From: Mesorhizobium kowhaii
GTDB lineage: Bacteria; Pseudomonadota; Alphaproteobacteria; Rhizobiales; Rhizobiaceae
Reading direction: 5' to 3'
Assembly: GCF_003253745.1 (NCBI RefSeq)
Contig: NZ_MZXV01000040.1
Coordinates: forward strand, 186,001-250,000
DNA length: 64,000 bases
A model generated the notes under the pieces. That model was given only the letters and a program-made list of their open reading frames with translations. It did no database searches and was not told where the DNA came from. Below are positions 7,017-15,688 of the stretch, in pieces. The translations under genes were made by a program, and so were the position numbers. Position 1 is the first letter of the stretch. Each line of letters starts with the position of its first letter.

Positions 7017-8330
7017 TCAAGACCAGTCGCCCTCGGGCGTGCCGTTGAAGCGCTTCTTCAGGTCGGCCCAGCAGTCGATGTAATTGTCCTGCCGGGTTTC
7101 GAGTTCGGCGCCATAGCGGGTCAACATCTGCGGAAAACGGGTCTCGAACATGAAGGCCATGGTGTTGTCGAGCTTGACCGGTTTCAGGTCCGCGCGCGAG
7201 GCCTTTTCGAAGCCAGGCGCATCCGGCCCATGGGCCAGCATCAGATTGTGCAGGCTGATGCCGCCGGGGACAAAACCTTCCTCCTTGGCGTCGTACTGGC
7301 CATGGATCAGCCCCATGAACTCGCTCATGATGTTGCGGTGATACCAAGGCGGACGGAACGTGTCCTCCGCCACCAGCCAGCGCGGCGGGAAGATGACGAA
7401 GTCGATGTTGGCGGTGCCTTCTTCGCCGCTTGGCGCCGTCAGCACGGTGAAGATCGACGGGTCGGGATGGTCGAACAACAGCGCGCCGACCGGCGAAAAG
7501 GTCACCAGATCATATTTGTAGGGCGCGTAGTTGCCGTGCCAGGCCACGACATCGAGCGGCGAATGGCCGATCTCGGTGACATGGAAATTTCCGCACCATT
7601 TCACGATCAGCCGGCACGGCGTTTCCTTCTCCTCGAACCAGGCGCAAGGCGTCTTGAAATCGCGCGGGTTGGCCAGGCAATTGGCGCCGATCGGGCCACG
7701 GTCCGGCAGCGTCAGCTTGGCACCGTAGTTCTCGCAGACATAGCCGCGCACTTCGGCATCGACCAGCTCGACCTTGAAGACAAGCCCGCGGGGCAGCACG
7801 GCAATCTCGCCGGGCCTAAGCTCGATCACGCCCATCTCGGTGACGAAGCGCAAAGCGCCGACCTGCGGCACAATGAGCAACTCGCCATCGGCGTTGAAGA
7901 AATGATCGTCGACCATAGAGCGGTTGGCGACATAGACGTGGGCCGCCATGCCGGTTTGCCCGAGCACGTCGCCGGCGGTGGTTATGCTGCTCATGCCGGC
8001 GATGAAATCGGTCGGCTCTTTCGGCATCGGCACCGGGTTCCAGCGGTACTGGCCAAGCGCCAGCTTGTGGTCGCCGACATTGGGAGCGCTTTTCCACAAG
8101 GGATAGTTCGCCGGCTTGAAGCGGCCGGTGTGCTTGACGCTCGGCCGGATCCGATAGAGCCAGGAGCGCTCATTGGTGCCGCGCGGGGCGGTGAAGGGCG
8201 AGCCGGAAAGCTGCTCGGCATAGAGGCCATAGGCCGGCCGCTGCGGCGAGTTCCGCCCCTGCGGCAACGAGCCGGGCAGCGTCTCGGTTTCGAAGTCGTT
8301 GCCGAAGCCCGGCATATAGGAAAAGGCCAT
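7017..8330 (-). CDS. hmgA: Homogentisate 1,2-dioxygenase
   Basis: A 437-residue Fe(II) ring-cleaving dioxygenase that opens homogentisate to maleylacetoacetate. The opening MPGFGNDFETE, the RPSVKHTGRF region and the iron-binding segments WYHRNIMSEFMG (His and Glu) and NLMLAHGPDAPG (His) are all present, and the length is normal for the family. It is the first gene of a five-gene operon: hmgA, MBL-fold hydrolase, fumarylacetoacetase-family gene, membrane protein, DinB-fold gene. A MarR regulator is transcribed divergently from the 100-bp upstream region and probably controls it. Confidence 0.97.
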   Translation of the reverse strand: MAFSYMPGFGNDFETETLPGSLPQGRNSPQRPAYGLYAEQLSGSPFTAPRGTNERSWLYRIRPSVKHTGRFKPANYPLWKSAPNVGDHKLALGQYRWNPVPMPKEPTDFIAGMSSITTAGDVLGQTGMAAHVYVANRSMVDDHFFNADGELLIVPQVGALRFVTEMGVIELRPGEIAVLPRGLVFKVELVDAEVRGYVCENYGAKLTLPDRGPIGANCLANPRDFKTPCAWFEEKETPCRLIVKWCGNFHVTEIGHSPLDVVAWHGNYAPYKYDLVTFSPVGALLFDHPDPSIFTVLTAPSGEEGTANIDFVIFPPRWLVAEDTFRPPWYHRNIMSEFMGLIHGQYDAKEEGFVPGGISLHNLMLAHGPDAPGFEKASRADLKPVKLDNTMAFMFETRFPQMLTRYGAELETRQDNYIDCWADLKKRFNGTPEGDWS

Positions 8331-8375
8331 TGCTTCCTCCCGGAATGGATCTCAATTGACCAAACTGGTTTCATT

Positions 8376-8400
8376 TGTAACCATCGAAAATGTAACTATC
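8376..8400. promoter_or_regulatory. Direct repeat in the hmgA/marR divergent region
   Basis: TGTAACCATC (8376-8385) and TGTAACTATC (8391-8400) match at 9 of 10 bases with a 15-bp period. They lie between hmgA and the divergent MarR gene. A TTGACC at 8356 could be a -35 element. A regulatory role is inferred from position only. Confidence 0.3.
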
Positions 8401-8430
8401 AATGCCAATGCTTCCGCCGGGATATGCAAC

Positions 8431-8868
8431 ATGGAACCGGAAATCCTCGACCTGGAAAACTTCCTCCCCTACCGGCTCTATCGGCTTGCCGACGCCGTCA
8501 GCCGGGAATTCGCGGGGATATACAAGGACAGCCATGGCCTGACCCGGCCTGAATGGCGCACCCTTTCGGGGCTTGGCCAGCACGGCACGATGACCGCGAC
8601 AGCACTCGGCGAGCAATCGGCGATGCACAAGACCAAGGTGTCGCGCGCCGTCGCCGAACTCGAACGGCGGCGCTGGCTGACCCGAACTCCTGATGAAAAC
8701 GACCGCCGCGTCGAGCATCTGACGCTGACCAAAGCCGGCCTTGCCGCCTATGCCGAGATGGTGCCGCTAGCGAAAGCGTTCGAGCGGGGGTTGCTGGCGA
8801 AGCTGAACGCCGGCGAGCGCGCGGCGATCGCGGAAGGATTGGCTGCGCTCGAAAGAAACCTGGCCTAG
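8431..8868 (+). CDS. MarR family transcriptional regulator, probable regulator of hmgA
   Basis: A 145-residue winged-helix regulator. The helices RPEWRTLSGLGQHGTMTATALGE and KTKVSRAVAELERRRWLTR and the wing TPDENDRRVEHLTLT are typical of MarR proteins. I chose the ATG at 8431; the frame is open further upstream to 8356, but those residues are not MarR-like and run through the promoter region. Divergence from hmgA suggests it responds to homogentisate or a related aromatic acid. The target is inferred. Confidence 0.88.
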   Translation: MEPEILDLENFLPYRLYRLADAVSREFAGIYKDSHGLTRPEWRTLSGLGQHGTMTATALGEQSAMHKTKVSRAVAELERRRWLTRTPDENDRRVEHLTLTKAGLAAYAEMVPLAKAFERGLLAKLNAGERAAIAEGLAALERNLA

Positions 8869-8876
8869 ACCAAAAA

Positions 8877-9494
8877 TTAAATAGCAGTTGGTGGTGCACC
8901 TAACTTGAAGTAAGTGCGCTCGGCTTCGATCATCTCCATCACTTGGCTCCGAAACGCTACTGCGTCATCGACGTGAGCCAAGAGCGACTTCGCTCGCGAT
9001 GCTACGGGCTCCCGTACGCTCTGAAGCATAAATCTAGCCGTGCTGAGATCACCGGCCAAGCCTGCCGCCACACCAGCGTGGAAAGCAGCCCAGACGCCAT
9101 GTTCACCCGATTTCAATTCGTCTACCAAGGTCGTAGCTGCTGTGGGTAAAGAGGCGAACATCGATTGATGAATCTGGTCAACTTCAGCCGCCTTCCTGGC
9201 CATTTGACCGGCCAACGGAAGAAACTGCTCAGGGGTCTCGAACTCAACGAACGAGCCGACGCGCTCACAGCGATCGAAGGTCAATGTGTGCCTTAACGAA
9301 CCCCAAAGCCAGTGAACCGCTACGTTCAGGTAAGAGCCTTTCGACCAAGAGCTGGGTTGAAACTCGACGACACTTAGCCAGAAACCACGATCAGCAATCC
9401 AGGTTCGCGATTGACCCTTCCGCCGAAATCCGGAGGGTTGCAATGCGATCTTTGCCTGCGAGGCAATGATACGTCCGTGCTCGTTGTCCGCCAT
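8877..9494 (-). CDS. DUF4304-like hypothetical protein
   Basis: A 205-residue cytoplasmic protein with the opening pattern seen in DUF4304 proteins (GFRRKGQSRTW, FWLSVVEFQPSS, GSYLNVAVHWLW). No catalytic residue is evident; relatives are often immunity-like or of unknown role. I chose the ATG at 9494, preceded by GGGGTG. Its base composition differs from its surroundings: bases 8881-8940 hold 30 G/C out of 60, against about 37 out of 60 for a line inside the next gene. It is squeezed between convergent metabolic genes, which suggests lateral acquisition. Confidence 0.7.
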   Translation of the reverse strand: MADNEHGRIIASQAKIALQPSGFRRKGQSRTWIADRGFWLSVVEFQPSSWSKGSYLNVAVHWLWGSLRHTLTFDRCERVGSFVEFETPEQFLPLAGQMARKAAEVDQIHQSMFASLPTAATTLVDELKSGEHGVWAAFHAGVAAGLAGDLSTARFMLQSVREPVASRAKSLLAHVDDAVAFRSQVMEMIEAERTYFKLGAPPTAI

Positions 9495-9527
9495 CTTGCA
9501 CCCCACACAAAGCAATGGGCTGGCAAC

Positions 9528-10562
9528 CTACCAGTCCATCACCACCTTGCCGGAACTGCCGCTGCGCATCGCATCGAAGCCGGTCTGAAAGTCGTCGATG
9601 CCGATGCGGTGCGTGATCAGACCCGAAACATCGAGCGGGCCCTGCACCAGCGCGATCATCTTGTACCAGGTCTCGAACATCTCGCGGCCGTAGATGCCCT
9701 TGAGATGCAGCATCTTGAAGATGACCTTGTTCCAGTCGATCTCGAAGCCGGTCGGCGCAATGCCGAGAATGGCGATCTTGCCGCCATTGTTCATGGTGTC
9801 GATCATGTCGCGGAAGGCGGGGGCGGCGCCCGACATTTCGAGGCCGACGTCGAAACCCTCGGTCATGCCGAGCATCGGCATGACGTCGCGCAGCTTTTCC
9901 TTCGAGGCATCGACGACATGCTGCACGCCAAGCTTTTTGGCCAGCGCCAGCCGCACCGGGTTGATGTCGGTGATCACCACCTTTCGCGCACCGACGCATT
10001 GCGCCACCAGCGCGCCCATGATGCCGATCGGCCCGGCGCCGGTGACCAGCACGTCCTCACCGACCAGATCGAAGGACAGAGCGGTGTGAACCGCATTGCC
10101 GAGGGGATCGAAGATCGCGGCTATCTCGTCCGGCACGTCGTCGGGGATCGGCACGACATTGTGCTGCGGGATCGCCAGATACTCGCCGAAGGCGCCGGGA
10201 CGGTTGACGCCGACGCCGAGCGTGTTGCGGCACAGATGCCCCCTGCCCGCGCGGCAGTTGCGGCAATGGCCGCAGACGATGTGGCCTTCGCCCGACACGC
10301 GCTGGCCAACCTTGTATTCGGTGACCGCGGCGCCGAAATCGGCGACGGTGCCGACGAATTCATGGCCAGTGACCATCGGTACCGGCACCGTCTTTTGAGC
10401 CCACTGGTCCCAATTGTAGATATGAACGTCGGTGCCGCAGATCGCGGTCTTCTTCACCTTGATCAGCACATCGTTGGGGCCGATCTCCGGCACCGGCACC
10501 TCTTCCATCCAGATGCCCGGTTCGGCCTTGGCCTTCACCAGCGCCTTCATCATGTTCGACAT
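9528..10562 (-). CDS. tdh: L-threonine 3-dehydrogenase
   Basis: A 344-residue zinc-dependent medium-chain dehydrogenase that oxidises threonine to 2-amino-3-oxobutyrate with NAD. Seen: catalytic zinc ligands in AICGTDVHIYNWDQW and VTGHEFVG, structural-zinc cysteines in CGHCRNCRAGRGHLC, and a Rossmann glycine motif GAGPIGIMGA. It lies 52 bases downstream of kbl in the same orientation, forming the usual kbl-tdh operon that turns threonine into glycine and acetyl-CoA. Confidence 0.96.
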   Translation of the reverse strand: MSNMMKALVKAKAEPGIWMEEVPVPEIGPNDVLIKVKKTAICGTDVHIYNWDQWAQKTVPVPMVTGHEFVGTVADFGAAVTEYKVGQRVSGEGHIVCGHCRNCRAGRGHLCRNTLGVGVNRPGAFGEYLAIPQHNVVPIPDDVPDEIAAIFDPLGNAVHTALSFDLVGEDVLVTGAGPIGIMGALVAQCVGARKVVITDINPVRLALAKKLGVQHVVDASKEKLRDVMPMLGMTEGFDVGLEMSGAAPAFRDMIDTMNNGGKIAILGIAPTGFEIDWNKVIFKMLHLKGIYGREMFETWYKMIALVQGPLDVSGLITHRIGIDDFQTGFDAMRSGSSGKVVMDW

Positions 10563-10614
10563 GCTTTTGTCCCTTGAATCTCTTGTTCCGGAATCGCTTT
10601 GCGATTCCGGCCTT

Positions 10615-11802
10615 TCAGGAAATCACCCCGAGTTCGCGCCCGACGGCGCCGAACGCCTCGACCGCCCGGTCGATGTCGGCACTGGAATGCGCCGCCGACA
10701 TCTGCGTGCGAATGCGCGCCTGGCCCTTCGGCACCACCGGGAAGGAAAAGCCGATGACGTAGATGCCGCGCTTCAGCATGCGCGCCGCCATCTCCAGCGC
10801 CAGCGTCGCGTCGCCCAGCATTACCGGAATGATCGGATGATCGGCCCCGGCCAGCGTGAAGCCGAGCTTGCCCATTTGTGACCTGAACCGCGCCGCATTG
10901 GCATATAGGCCCTCGCGCAAGGCGTCGCCATTGCGGATCAGGTCGAACACCTTGATCGAAGCGCCGGCGATCGCCGGCATCAGCGTGTTGGAAAAGAGAT
11001 AGGGCCGCGAGCGCTGGCGCAGCCAGTCGACCACCTGTTTTTTGCCTGAGGTGTAGCCGCCGGATGCGCCGCCGAGCGCCTTGCCGAGCGTGCCCGTGAT
11101 GATGTCGACCCTGCCCTCGACGCCGCAATGCTCGGCCGAGCCACGGCCGTTCTGGCCGACGAAGCCGACCGCATGGCTGTCGTCGACCATCACCATGGCA
11201 TCGTATTTGTCGGCGAGGTCGCAGACACCCCTGAGATTGGCGATGATGCCATCCATGGAAAACACGCCGTCGGTGGCGATCAGCCGAAAGCGGCAGTCCT
11301 TCGCCTCCTTCAACCGCGCTTCGAGGTCGGCCATGTCGTTGTTGGCGTAGCGGAAGCGTTTTGCCTTCGACAGCCGCACGCCGTCGATGATCGAGGCGTG
11401 GTTCAGCGCATCGGAAATGATCGCATCATCCTCGCCGAGCAGTGTCTCGAACAGGCCGCCATTGGCGTCGAAACAGGAGCCGTAGAGGATGGTGTCCTCC
11501 AGGCCGAGGAAGGATGAAATCGTCGCCTCGAGCTGTTTGTGCTCCTCCTGCGTGCCGCAGATGAAGCGCACCGAGGCCATGCCGTAGCCGTAGCGGTCCA
11601 GCGCCTGGCTGGCCGCCGCGCGCAGGTCGGCGCTGTCGGCGAGGCCGAGATAGTTGTTGGCGCAGAAATTAAGCACCTTCTGGCCGCCGACCTCGATCTG
11701 CGCCGACTGGGTCGAAGAGATCACCCGCTCGGATTTATACAGGCCGGCCGATTTAAGCCCCGCGAGTTCGCTGTCGATGTGAGAGAGAAATGCTGCGGTC
11801 AT
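10615..11802 (-). CDS. kbl: Glycine C-acetyltransferase (2-amino-3-ketobutyrate CoA ligase)
   Basis: A 395-residue PLP enzyme of the alpha-oxoamine synthase family that splits 2-amino-3-oxobutyrate with CoA into glycine and acetyl-CoA. Seen: NNYLGLADS, the cofactor-stacking region SDALNHASIIDG, DDSHAVGF and the PLP lysine in GTLGKALGGASGGY. The frame stays open upstream to 12132, but the protein family starts at the ATG at 11802 (MTAAFLSHIDSEL). First gene of the kbl-tdh operon. Confidence 0.96.
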   Translation of the reverse strand: MTAAFLSHIDSELAGLKSAGLYKSERVISSTQSAQIEVGGQKVLNFCANNYLGLADSADLRAAASQALDRYGYGMASVRFICGTQEEHKQLEATISSFLGLEDTILYGSCFDANGGLFETLLGEDDAIISDALNHASIIDGVRLSKAKRFRYANNDMADLEARLKEAKDCRFRLIATDGVFSMDGIIANLRGVCDLADKYDAMVMVDDSHAVGFVGQNGRGSAEHCGVEGRVDIITGTLGKALGGASGGYTSGKKQVVDWLRQRSRPYLFSNTLMPAIAGASIKVFDLIRNGDALREGLYANAARFRSQMGKLGFTLAGADHPIIPVMLGDATLALEMAARMLKRGIYVIGFSFPVVPKGQARIRTQMSAAHSSADIDRAVEAFGAVGRELGVIS

Positions 11803-12111
11803 GATCGGGCCTCGTTCGATGTGGGCCGACTGTCGTCCGGCCCGCGCGAAAAATCCATCGTAAAAACGACCGGATCGGTGGCAAGCGGTCCTGATGTGGA
11901 TCGTCATGCGGCCGCAGAAGCGACGCCACGACAATGGTGCTGACCGACGACCGCTCAAATGCCGACACAGCGCTAAACGAGCCGATAACCATTTCACGAT
12001 CTTTCCGCGTCTCCCCCTTGCCGGCCGGCTGTCGATTTCCACACCTGTTAACGTTTGCAAGCCAATGGTCCCCGCAGCAGGAATCCGTTGGCGAGAGGGC
12101 CGCCCCCGAAC
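11803..12111. other. 309-bp divergent intergenic region, kbl / GGDEF-EAL gene
   Basis: Promoter space for kbl (leftward) and the GGDEF-EAL gene (rightward). No convincing -35/-10 pair, riboswitch fold, repeat family or small gene was seen. An open frame runs through from kbl, but it has no matching protein pattern. Confidence 0.5.
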
Positions 12112-14181
12112 ATGTCGCAGCAGCCGGTGCAAACCATTTCAGGCAAGCTCACATTGCTGATCAAGGCTGGCTACTGGCTGGCCCTGCTGATCATTGCCGC
12201 CATGGTGATAGCGTCCTTCATCCTGCTGCAGCAGATGATGGCCACCCAACAGCACAACCACACCTTGCTCGACATCGTCGGCACGCAAAAGACGCTGTCG
12301 CAGCGCATCGTCTTCCTTGCCGGTGCAACGGGCGCTTCATCGCGCGACAAGCAGCCGGCGCTGGTCAGTGCGCTCAAGCAGGCGACGGCGGAGTTCGAGA
12401 CGAACTACGATCTGCTGCTCGAACGGACGAATGCCGACCCGATGTCGCCGGCCCGTTTGGACCCGAAATCGATCGAGAGCGTGCTGTTCGCCAAGCCGTT
12501 CCATCTCGATTATTTCTCGGTAGGCCTTGTCGCCAATGGCAAGCGGCTGATTTCATCCTTTGAATCCCAGCTGACGGGCACCAGTGACGGCTACAAGGGC
12601 AGCGGCGAGCGCGTCAATCTTGATGCCTCTGTCGCCAATGCGACCTTGTCGGGCTACGCAGCACTTGGCCAGCGCATCAGCGCCGATGCCTACGAGCGCT
12701 CCGAGAAGCTGCTCGCGCTTCATCGTACGCTGTTCTACGCCACTCTCGGCGTCATCGTGCTGGTCGCGCTCTTCATCTTCAGGCCGATGTCGAACGCCAT
12801 CTTGCGCAAGACGCATGAGCTGATCGACGCGCGCAATTCCATGGCCTTCATCGCGGTGCATGACGGCCTCACCGGCCTGCACAACCGCACGTTCCTAACC
12901 GACCATTTCGATACGCTGATCAAGGGCACGCAACGGCGTCGCGAGCGCCTCGCCGTCGTCCAGCTCGACCTCGACCGGTTCAAGCAGATCAACGATACGC
13001 TCGGCCACGCCGCCGGCGACTATGTGCTGGTCGTCACGGCGCAGCGCATGCGCGATTCCTGCCGGGCATCGGACCTGTGCGTACGGCTGGGCGGCGACGA
13101 GTTCGTCATGATCCTCGGCGGCGCCGGCGGCACCGAAGACATCAACATGCTGGCGCGGCGCATCCTGGCTCACATCAACGAGCCGATCATCTTCCAGGGC
13201 ACGACCATTCTTCCGGGCGCCAGCGCCGGCATCGCCGTCTACCCGATCGATGCCGACAATGCGCAAGATCTGCTGGTCCACGCCGATCTGGCGCTCTACT
13301 CCGCCAAGAAGCTGGGAGGCGGCAATTTCTCGTTCTTCTCCGAGGAGTTGCGCCGCGAGCTCGACTATCGCAAGCAGCTCGAGCACGACATCAAGGTCGC
13401 CATTTCCGAGCGGGCGTTCCAGGTCTATTTCCAGCCGCAGGTCTCGCTGACCGACGGCACGATCAGCGGCATCGAGGCGCTGGTGCGCTGGAACCATGCC
13501 GAGCGCGGTATGATCGCACCCGGCGAATTCATTCCGGTCGCCGAAAAATGCGGCTTCATGCCGGAGATCGGCCGCATCGTCATCACCAAGGCGATCAACG
13601 AAGCCGCCGAATGGAACCGCGCCGGTATTGCCTTCGGGCGGCTTGCCGTCAACGTTTCAGGCACCGAACTGCGCGAGCACGATTTCGATGCGTTTCTGTT
13701 CGAGACGCTGGAAAAGGCCGGGCTGCCACCGCAGAAACTGTCGCTGGAAATCGTCGAATCCGTCATTCTTGATGACGAGAAGACCGGTATCGCCGCCAAG
13801 CTGCGCCACATCAGGGCCGCCGGCGTCCATCTTGAACTCGATGATTTCGGCACCGGCTACGCCTCGCTCAGCCATGTCAACCCGAACGAGATCGACCGGC
13901 TGAAAATCGACCGCCGCTTCGTCCAGAACATCCATGAGAATGGCGACAACTCGAAGATCGTGCGCGCCATCACCGAGCTGGCGCGTGGCCTTGGCATCTC
14001 GATCGTTGCCGAAGGTGCTGAAACCGAGGCCGAGCTCGATTCGCTGATGGCGATCGGCTGCGACCAGGTGCAGGGCTATTCCATCGCCTTCCCAATGCCG
14101 CACGACAAGGCGCTGGAATGGCTGACGGCGCGGATGCCGAAGAAGGCCAAGCTGACGGTGCTGCAGGGAAGCCTGGCGTAG
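12112..14181 (+). CDS. PilJ-type sensor with GGDEF and EAL domains (c-di-GMP turnover)
   Basis: A 689-residue membrane protein. One helix lies at about residues 16-40 and another at about 205-224; the periplasmic part between them begins with a PilJ-like motif (GTQKTLSQRIVFLAG, about 57-71), as in nitrate- and type IV pili-sensor modules. The GGDEF motif is intact at 327-331, with an RxxD product-inhibition site (RASD, 318-321) five residues before it. The EAL domain has EALVRW at 455-460, DDFGTGYASLS and an ELARGLGI helix, so both synthesis and hydrolysis of c-di-GMP are possible. I chose the ATG at 12112. A secreted deacetylase gene follows. Confidence 0.92.
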   Translation: MSQQPVQTISGKLTLLIKAGYWLALLIIAAMVIASFILLQQMMATQQHNHTLLDIVGTQKTLSQRIVFLAGATGASSRDKQPALVSALKQATAEFETNYDLLLERTNADPMSPARLDPKSIESVLFAKPFHLDYFSVGLVANGKRLISSFESQLTGTSDGYKGSGERVNLDASVANATLSGYAALGQRISADAYERSEKLLALHRTLFYATLGVIVLVALFIFRPMSNAILRKTHELIDARNSMAFIAVHDGLTGLHNRTFLTDHFDTLIKGTQRRRERLAVVQLDLDRFKQINDTLGHAAGDYVLVVTAQRMRDSCRASDLCVRLGGDEFVMILGGAGGTEDINMLARRILAHINEPIIFQGTTILPGASAGIAVYPIDADNAQDLLVHADLALYSAKKLGGGNFSFFSEELRRELDYRKQLEHDIKVAISERAFQVYFQPQVSLTDGTISGIEALVRWNHAERGMIAPGEFIPVAEKCGFMPEIGRIVITKAINEAAEWNRAGIAFGRLAVNVSGTELREHDFDAFLFETLEKAGLPPQKLSLEIVESVILDDEKTGIAAKLRHIRAAGVHLELDDFGTGYASLSHVNPNEIDRLKIDRRFVQNIHENGDNSKIVRAITELARGLGISIVAEGAETEAELDSLMAIGCDQVQGYSIAFPMPHDKALEWLTARMPKKAKLTVLQGSLA

Positions 14182-14244
14182 GCCTTGCCTTGACAACCCG
14201 TCATGGACATGGCGGCCTATCGTGATCGCAACCGGATAGTGCGG

Positions 14245-14988
14245 ATGACGACACCGTTTCGGTTTGTCCTGGTGGCACTGTTGACCCTTGCGTTCCCCGC
14301 ATACGGGGCGGATCGAACCATTTATCTCACCTTTGACGATGGCCCGCTGAACGGCACCAGCAACATCCTCGACGTGCTGGAAGCCGAGCAGGTTCCGGCG
14401 ACCATGTTCATGGTCGGCATGCATGCGCAAGCGAGCGCCGCCAACGAGGCGCTCGTCCAGCGCGCCAAACAGCTTCCGCTGGTTACGCTCGGCAACCACA
14501 GCTACAGCCACGCGAACAACCGCTACCAGCATTACTACGCCGACACCGAAGGCGTCGTCGCCGACATGATGCGGGCAAACGCGGTGCTCGGCCTGAAGCC
14601 GGTGGTGCACGCCCGGCTGCCGGGGCGCGACGTGTTCAGGCTGCCCTCGATGTCGAAGAACGACACCTCGCTCGGCCTGGCCCAGGAGGGCCGCGAGGAG
14701 CCCGACTATGAGTTTGTCGCGGCCTCAGGCTTCTATCTCTACGGCTGGGACCACGAATGGGTGCACAAGGACAGCGGCGAGCCGGTGCAGAGCGCCGACC
14801 ATCTGGTCAGCGAGATCGATCATCTGTTCGGCTATGGCCGCTTCGTCAAGCCGCGCAAGCTGATCCTGCTGATGCATGACGAGATGTTCCAGGACAGTTT
14901 CGATGGCAAGACGAAGCTTACCAACCTGATCACCGCGCTGAAGCAGCGCCACTACACCTTTGGGGCAATCAAGAGCTACGACGACTAA
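14245..14988 (+). CDS. Secreted polysaccharide deacetylase family protein (NodB fold)
   Basis: Predicted 247 residues, with a signal peptide ending near PAYGA and a NodB homology domain: TFDDGPL supplies the catalytic Asp pair and GNHSYSHA the two metal-binding His. An ATG at 14203 in the same frame would add 14 polar residues; the start at 14245 gives a clean signal peptide. The canonical RxPxG motif appears in altered form (HARLPGRDVFR). It likely removes acetyl groups from an extracellular or cell-wall glycan. It follows the GGDEF-EAL gene at once, so c-di-GMP-linked exopolysaccharide remodelling is a fair guess. Confidence 0.85.
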   Translation: MTTPFRFVLVALLTLAFPAYGADRTIYLTFDDGPLNGTSNILDVLEAEQVPATMFMVGMHAQASAANEALVQRAKQLPLVTLGNHSYSHANNRYQHYYADTEGVVADMMRANAVLGLKPVVHARLPGRDVFRLPSMSKNDTSLGLAQEGREEPDYEFVAASGFYLYGWDHEWVHKDSGEPVQSADHLVSEIDHLFGYGRFVKPRKLILLMHDEMFQDSFDGKTKLTNLITALKQRHYTFGAIKSYDD

Positions 14989-15001
14989 GCCTCGCCTGCT
15001 T

Positions 15002-15147
15002 TAAGGTGTGTTGAGATTCAGGTCAGGCCGAGCCGAAAACGGTGGCTTTCGAGAACCGGAGCGGAGCGTACTTTTCGTACGTGAGCACCGGAAGCGCAGA
15101 AGGCCAGCGTTTGCAGGCCGGCATCACCTGAATATCGACACACCTTA
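15002..15147. repeat. Long inverted-repeat element overlapping the marR stop codon
   Basis: A 22-base left arm (15002-15023) and right arm (15126-15147) match as inverted repeats at 20 of 22 positions (TAAGGTGTGTyGAkATTCAGGT). They enclose about 100 bases with a short inner palindrome around CGTACTTTTCGTACG. The right arm contains the TAA stop of the MarR gene. It looks like a small non-coding mobile repeat of the kind scattered through rhizobial genomes; no protein is encoded. Confidence 0.75.
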
Positions 15148-15573
15148 GCTTTCCACATTGGCCCGCAAGGCTGCCAGCACCTGTGCAAACTCCGCCAGCC
15201 GCTCGTCGGGCAACCCCACCCGCAGCCGCTTGTCGAAGACAAGCGCAGCCTTGCGCAATGTCTCGAACATCGCTTCCCCCGCCTCGGTCAATTCGACCAG
15301 GTGAACCCGGCGGTTGACCGGATCGCGGCGGCGCGTCAGCAGGCCCTGCGCCTCCATCGCGTTGAGATGATGGGTCAACGTCGCGCCCTGGATGCCGATC
15401 ATACCGGCAAGCTCGCGCTGGTTGGCAAGCGTGCTCGACTTGACCGACAGCAGAGTGAGCCAGACAGGCAGCGTGCCGCCGGCTTCGACCAAAGCGGCAT
15501 CGAAGGCCTGGGCGACAAGCTTGGCGGTGCGGCCGAGATTCATGCCGACTGGCGGGCGTTCAAAGGGCGTCAT
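15145..15573 (-). CDS. MarR family transcriptional regulator
   Basis: A 142-residue winged-helix protein with the MarR pattern LAGMIGIQGATLTHHLNAMEAQGLLTRRRDPVNRRVHLVELT spread over about residues 56-96. It is transcribed divergently from a small membrane-protein gene; a palindromic operator sits inside that gene's promoter. The stop codon lies in the arm of a long inverted-repeat element, so the 3' end of the gene may have been shaped by that element's insertion. Confidence 0.88.
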   Translation of the reverse strand: MTPFERPPVGMNLGRTAKLVAQAFDAALVEAGGTLPVWLTLLSVKSSTLANQRELAGMIGIQGATLTHHLNAMEAQGLLTRRRDPVNRRVHLVELTEAGEAMFETLRKAALVFDKRLRVGLPDERLAEFAQVLAALRANVES

Positions 15574-15625
15574 CGTCAGACACTAGAACAAGGGAAAGGC
15601 CGATGGAACTGGCTGCGGTTATACA

Positions 15626-15654
15626 TTGACACCTAACCGTTAGATATCTAACTA
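15626..15654 (+). promoter_or_regulatory. Promoter with embedded MarR-type operators
   Basis: TTGACA at 15626-15631, a 17-bp spacer and TAACTA at 15649-15654 form a near-consensus sigma-70 promoter for the gene at 15689. A perfect 14-bp palindrome GTTAGATATCTAAC (15639-15652) overlaps the spacer and -10 element, and a second dyad CTAAC-C-GTTAG (15633-15643) overlaps its left half. Binding here would block polymerase, the usual way MarR proteins act. Confidence 0.7.
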
Positions 15655-15688
15655 TATGGCAATGGCGGGCGAAAGAGGAGATCCGGGC

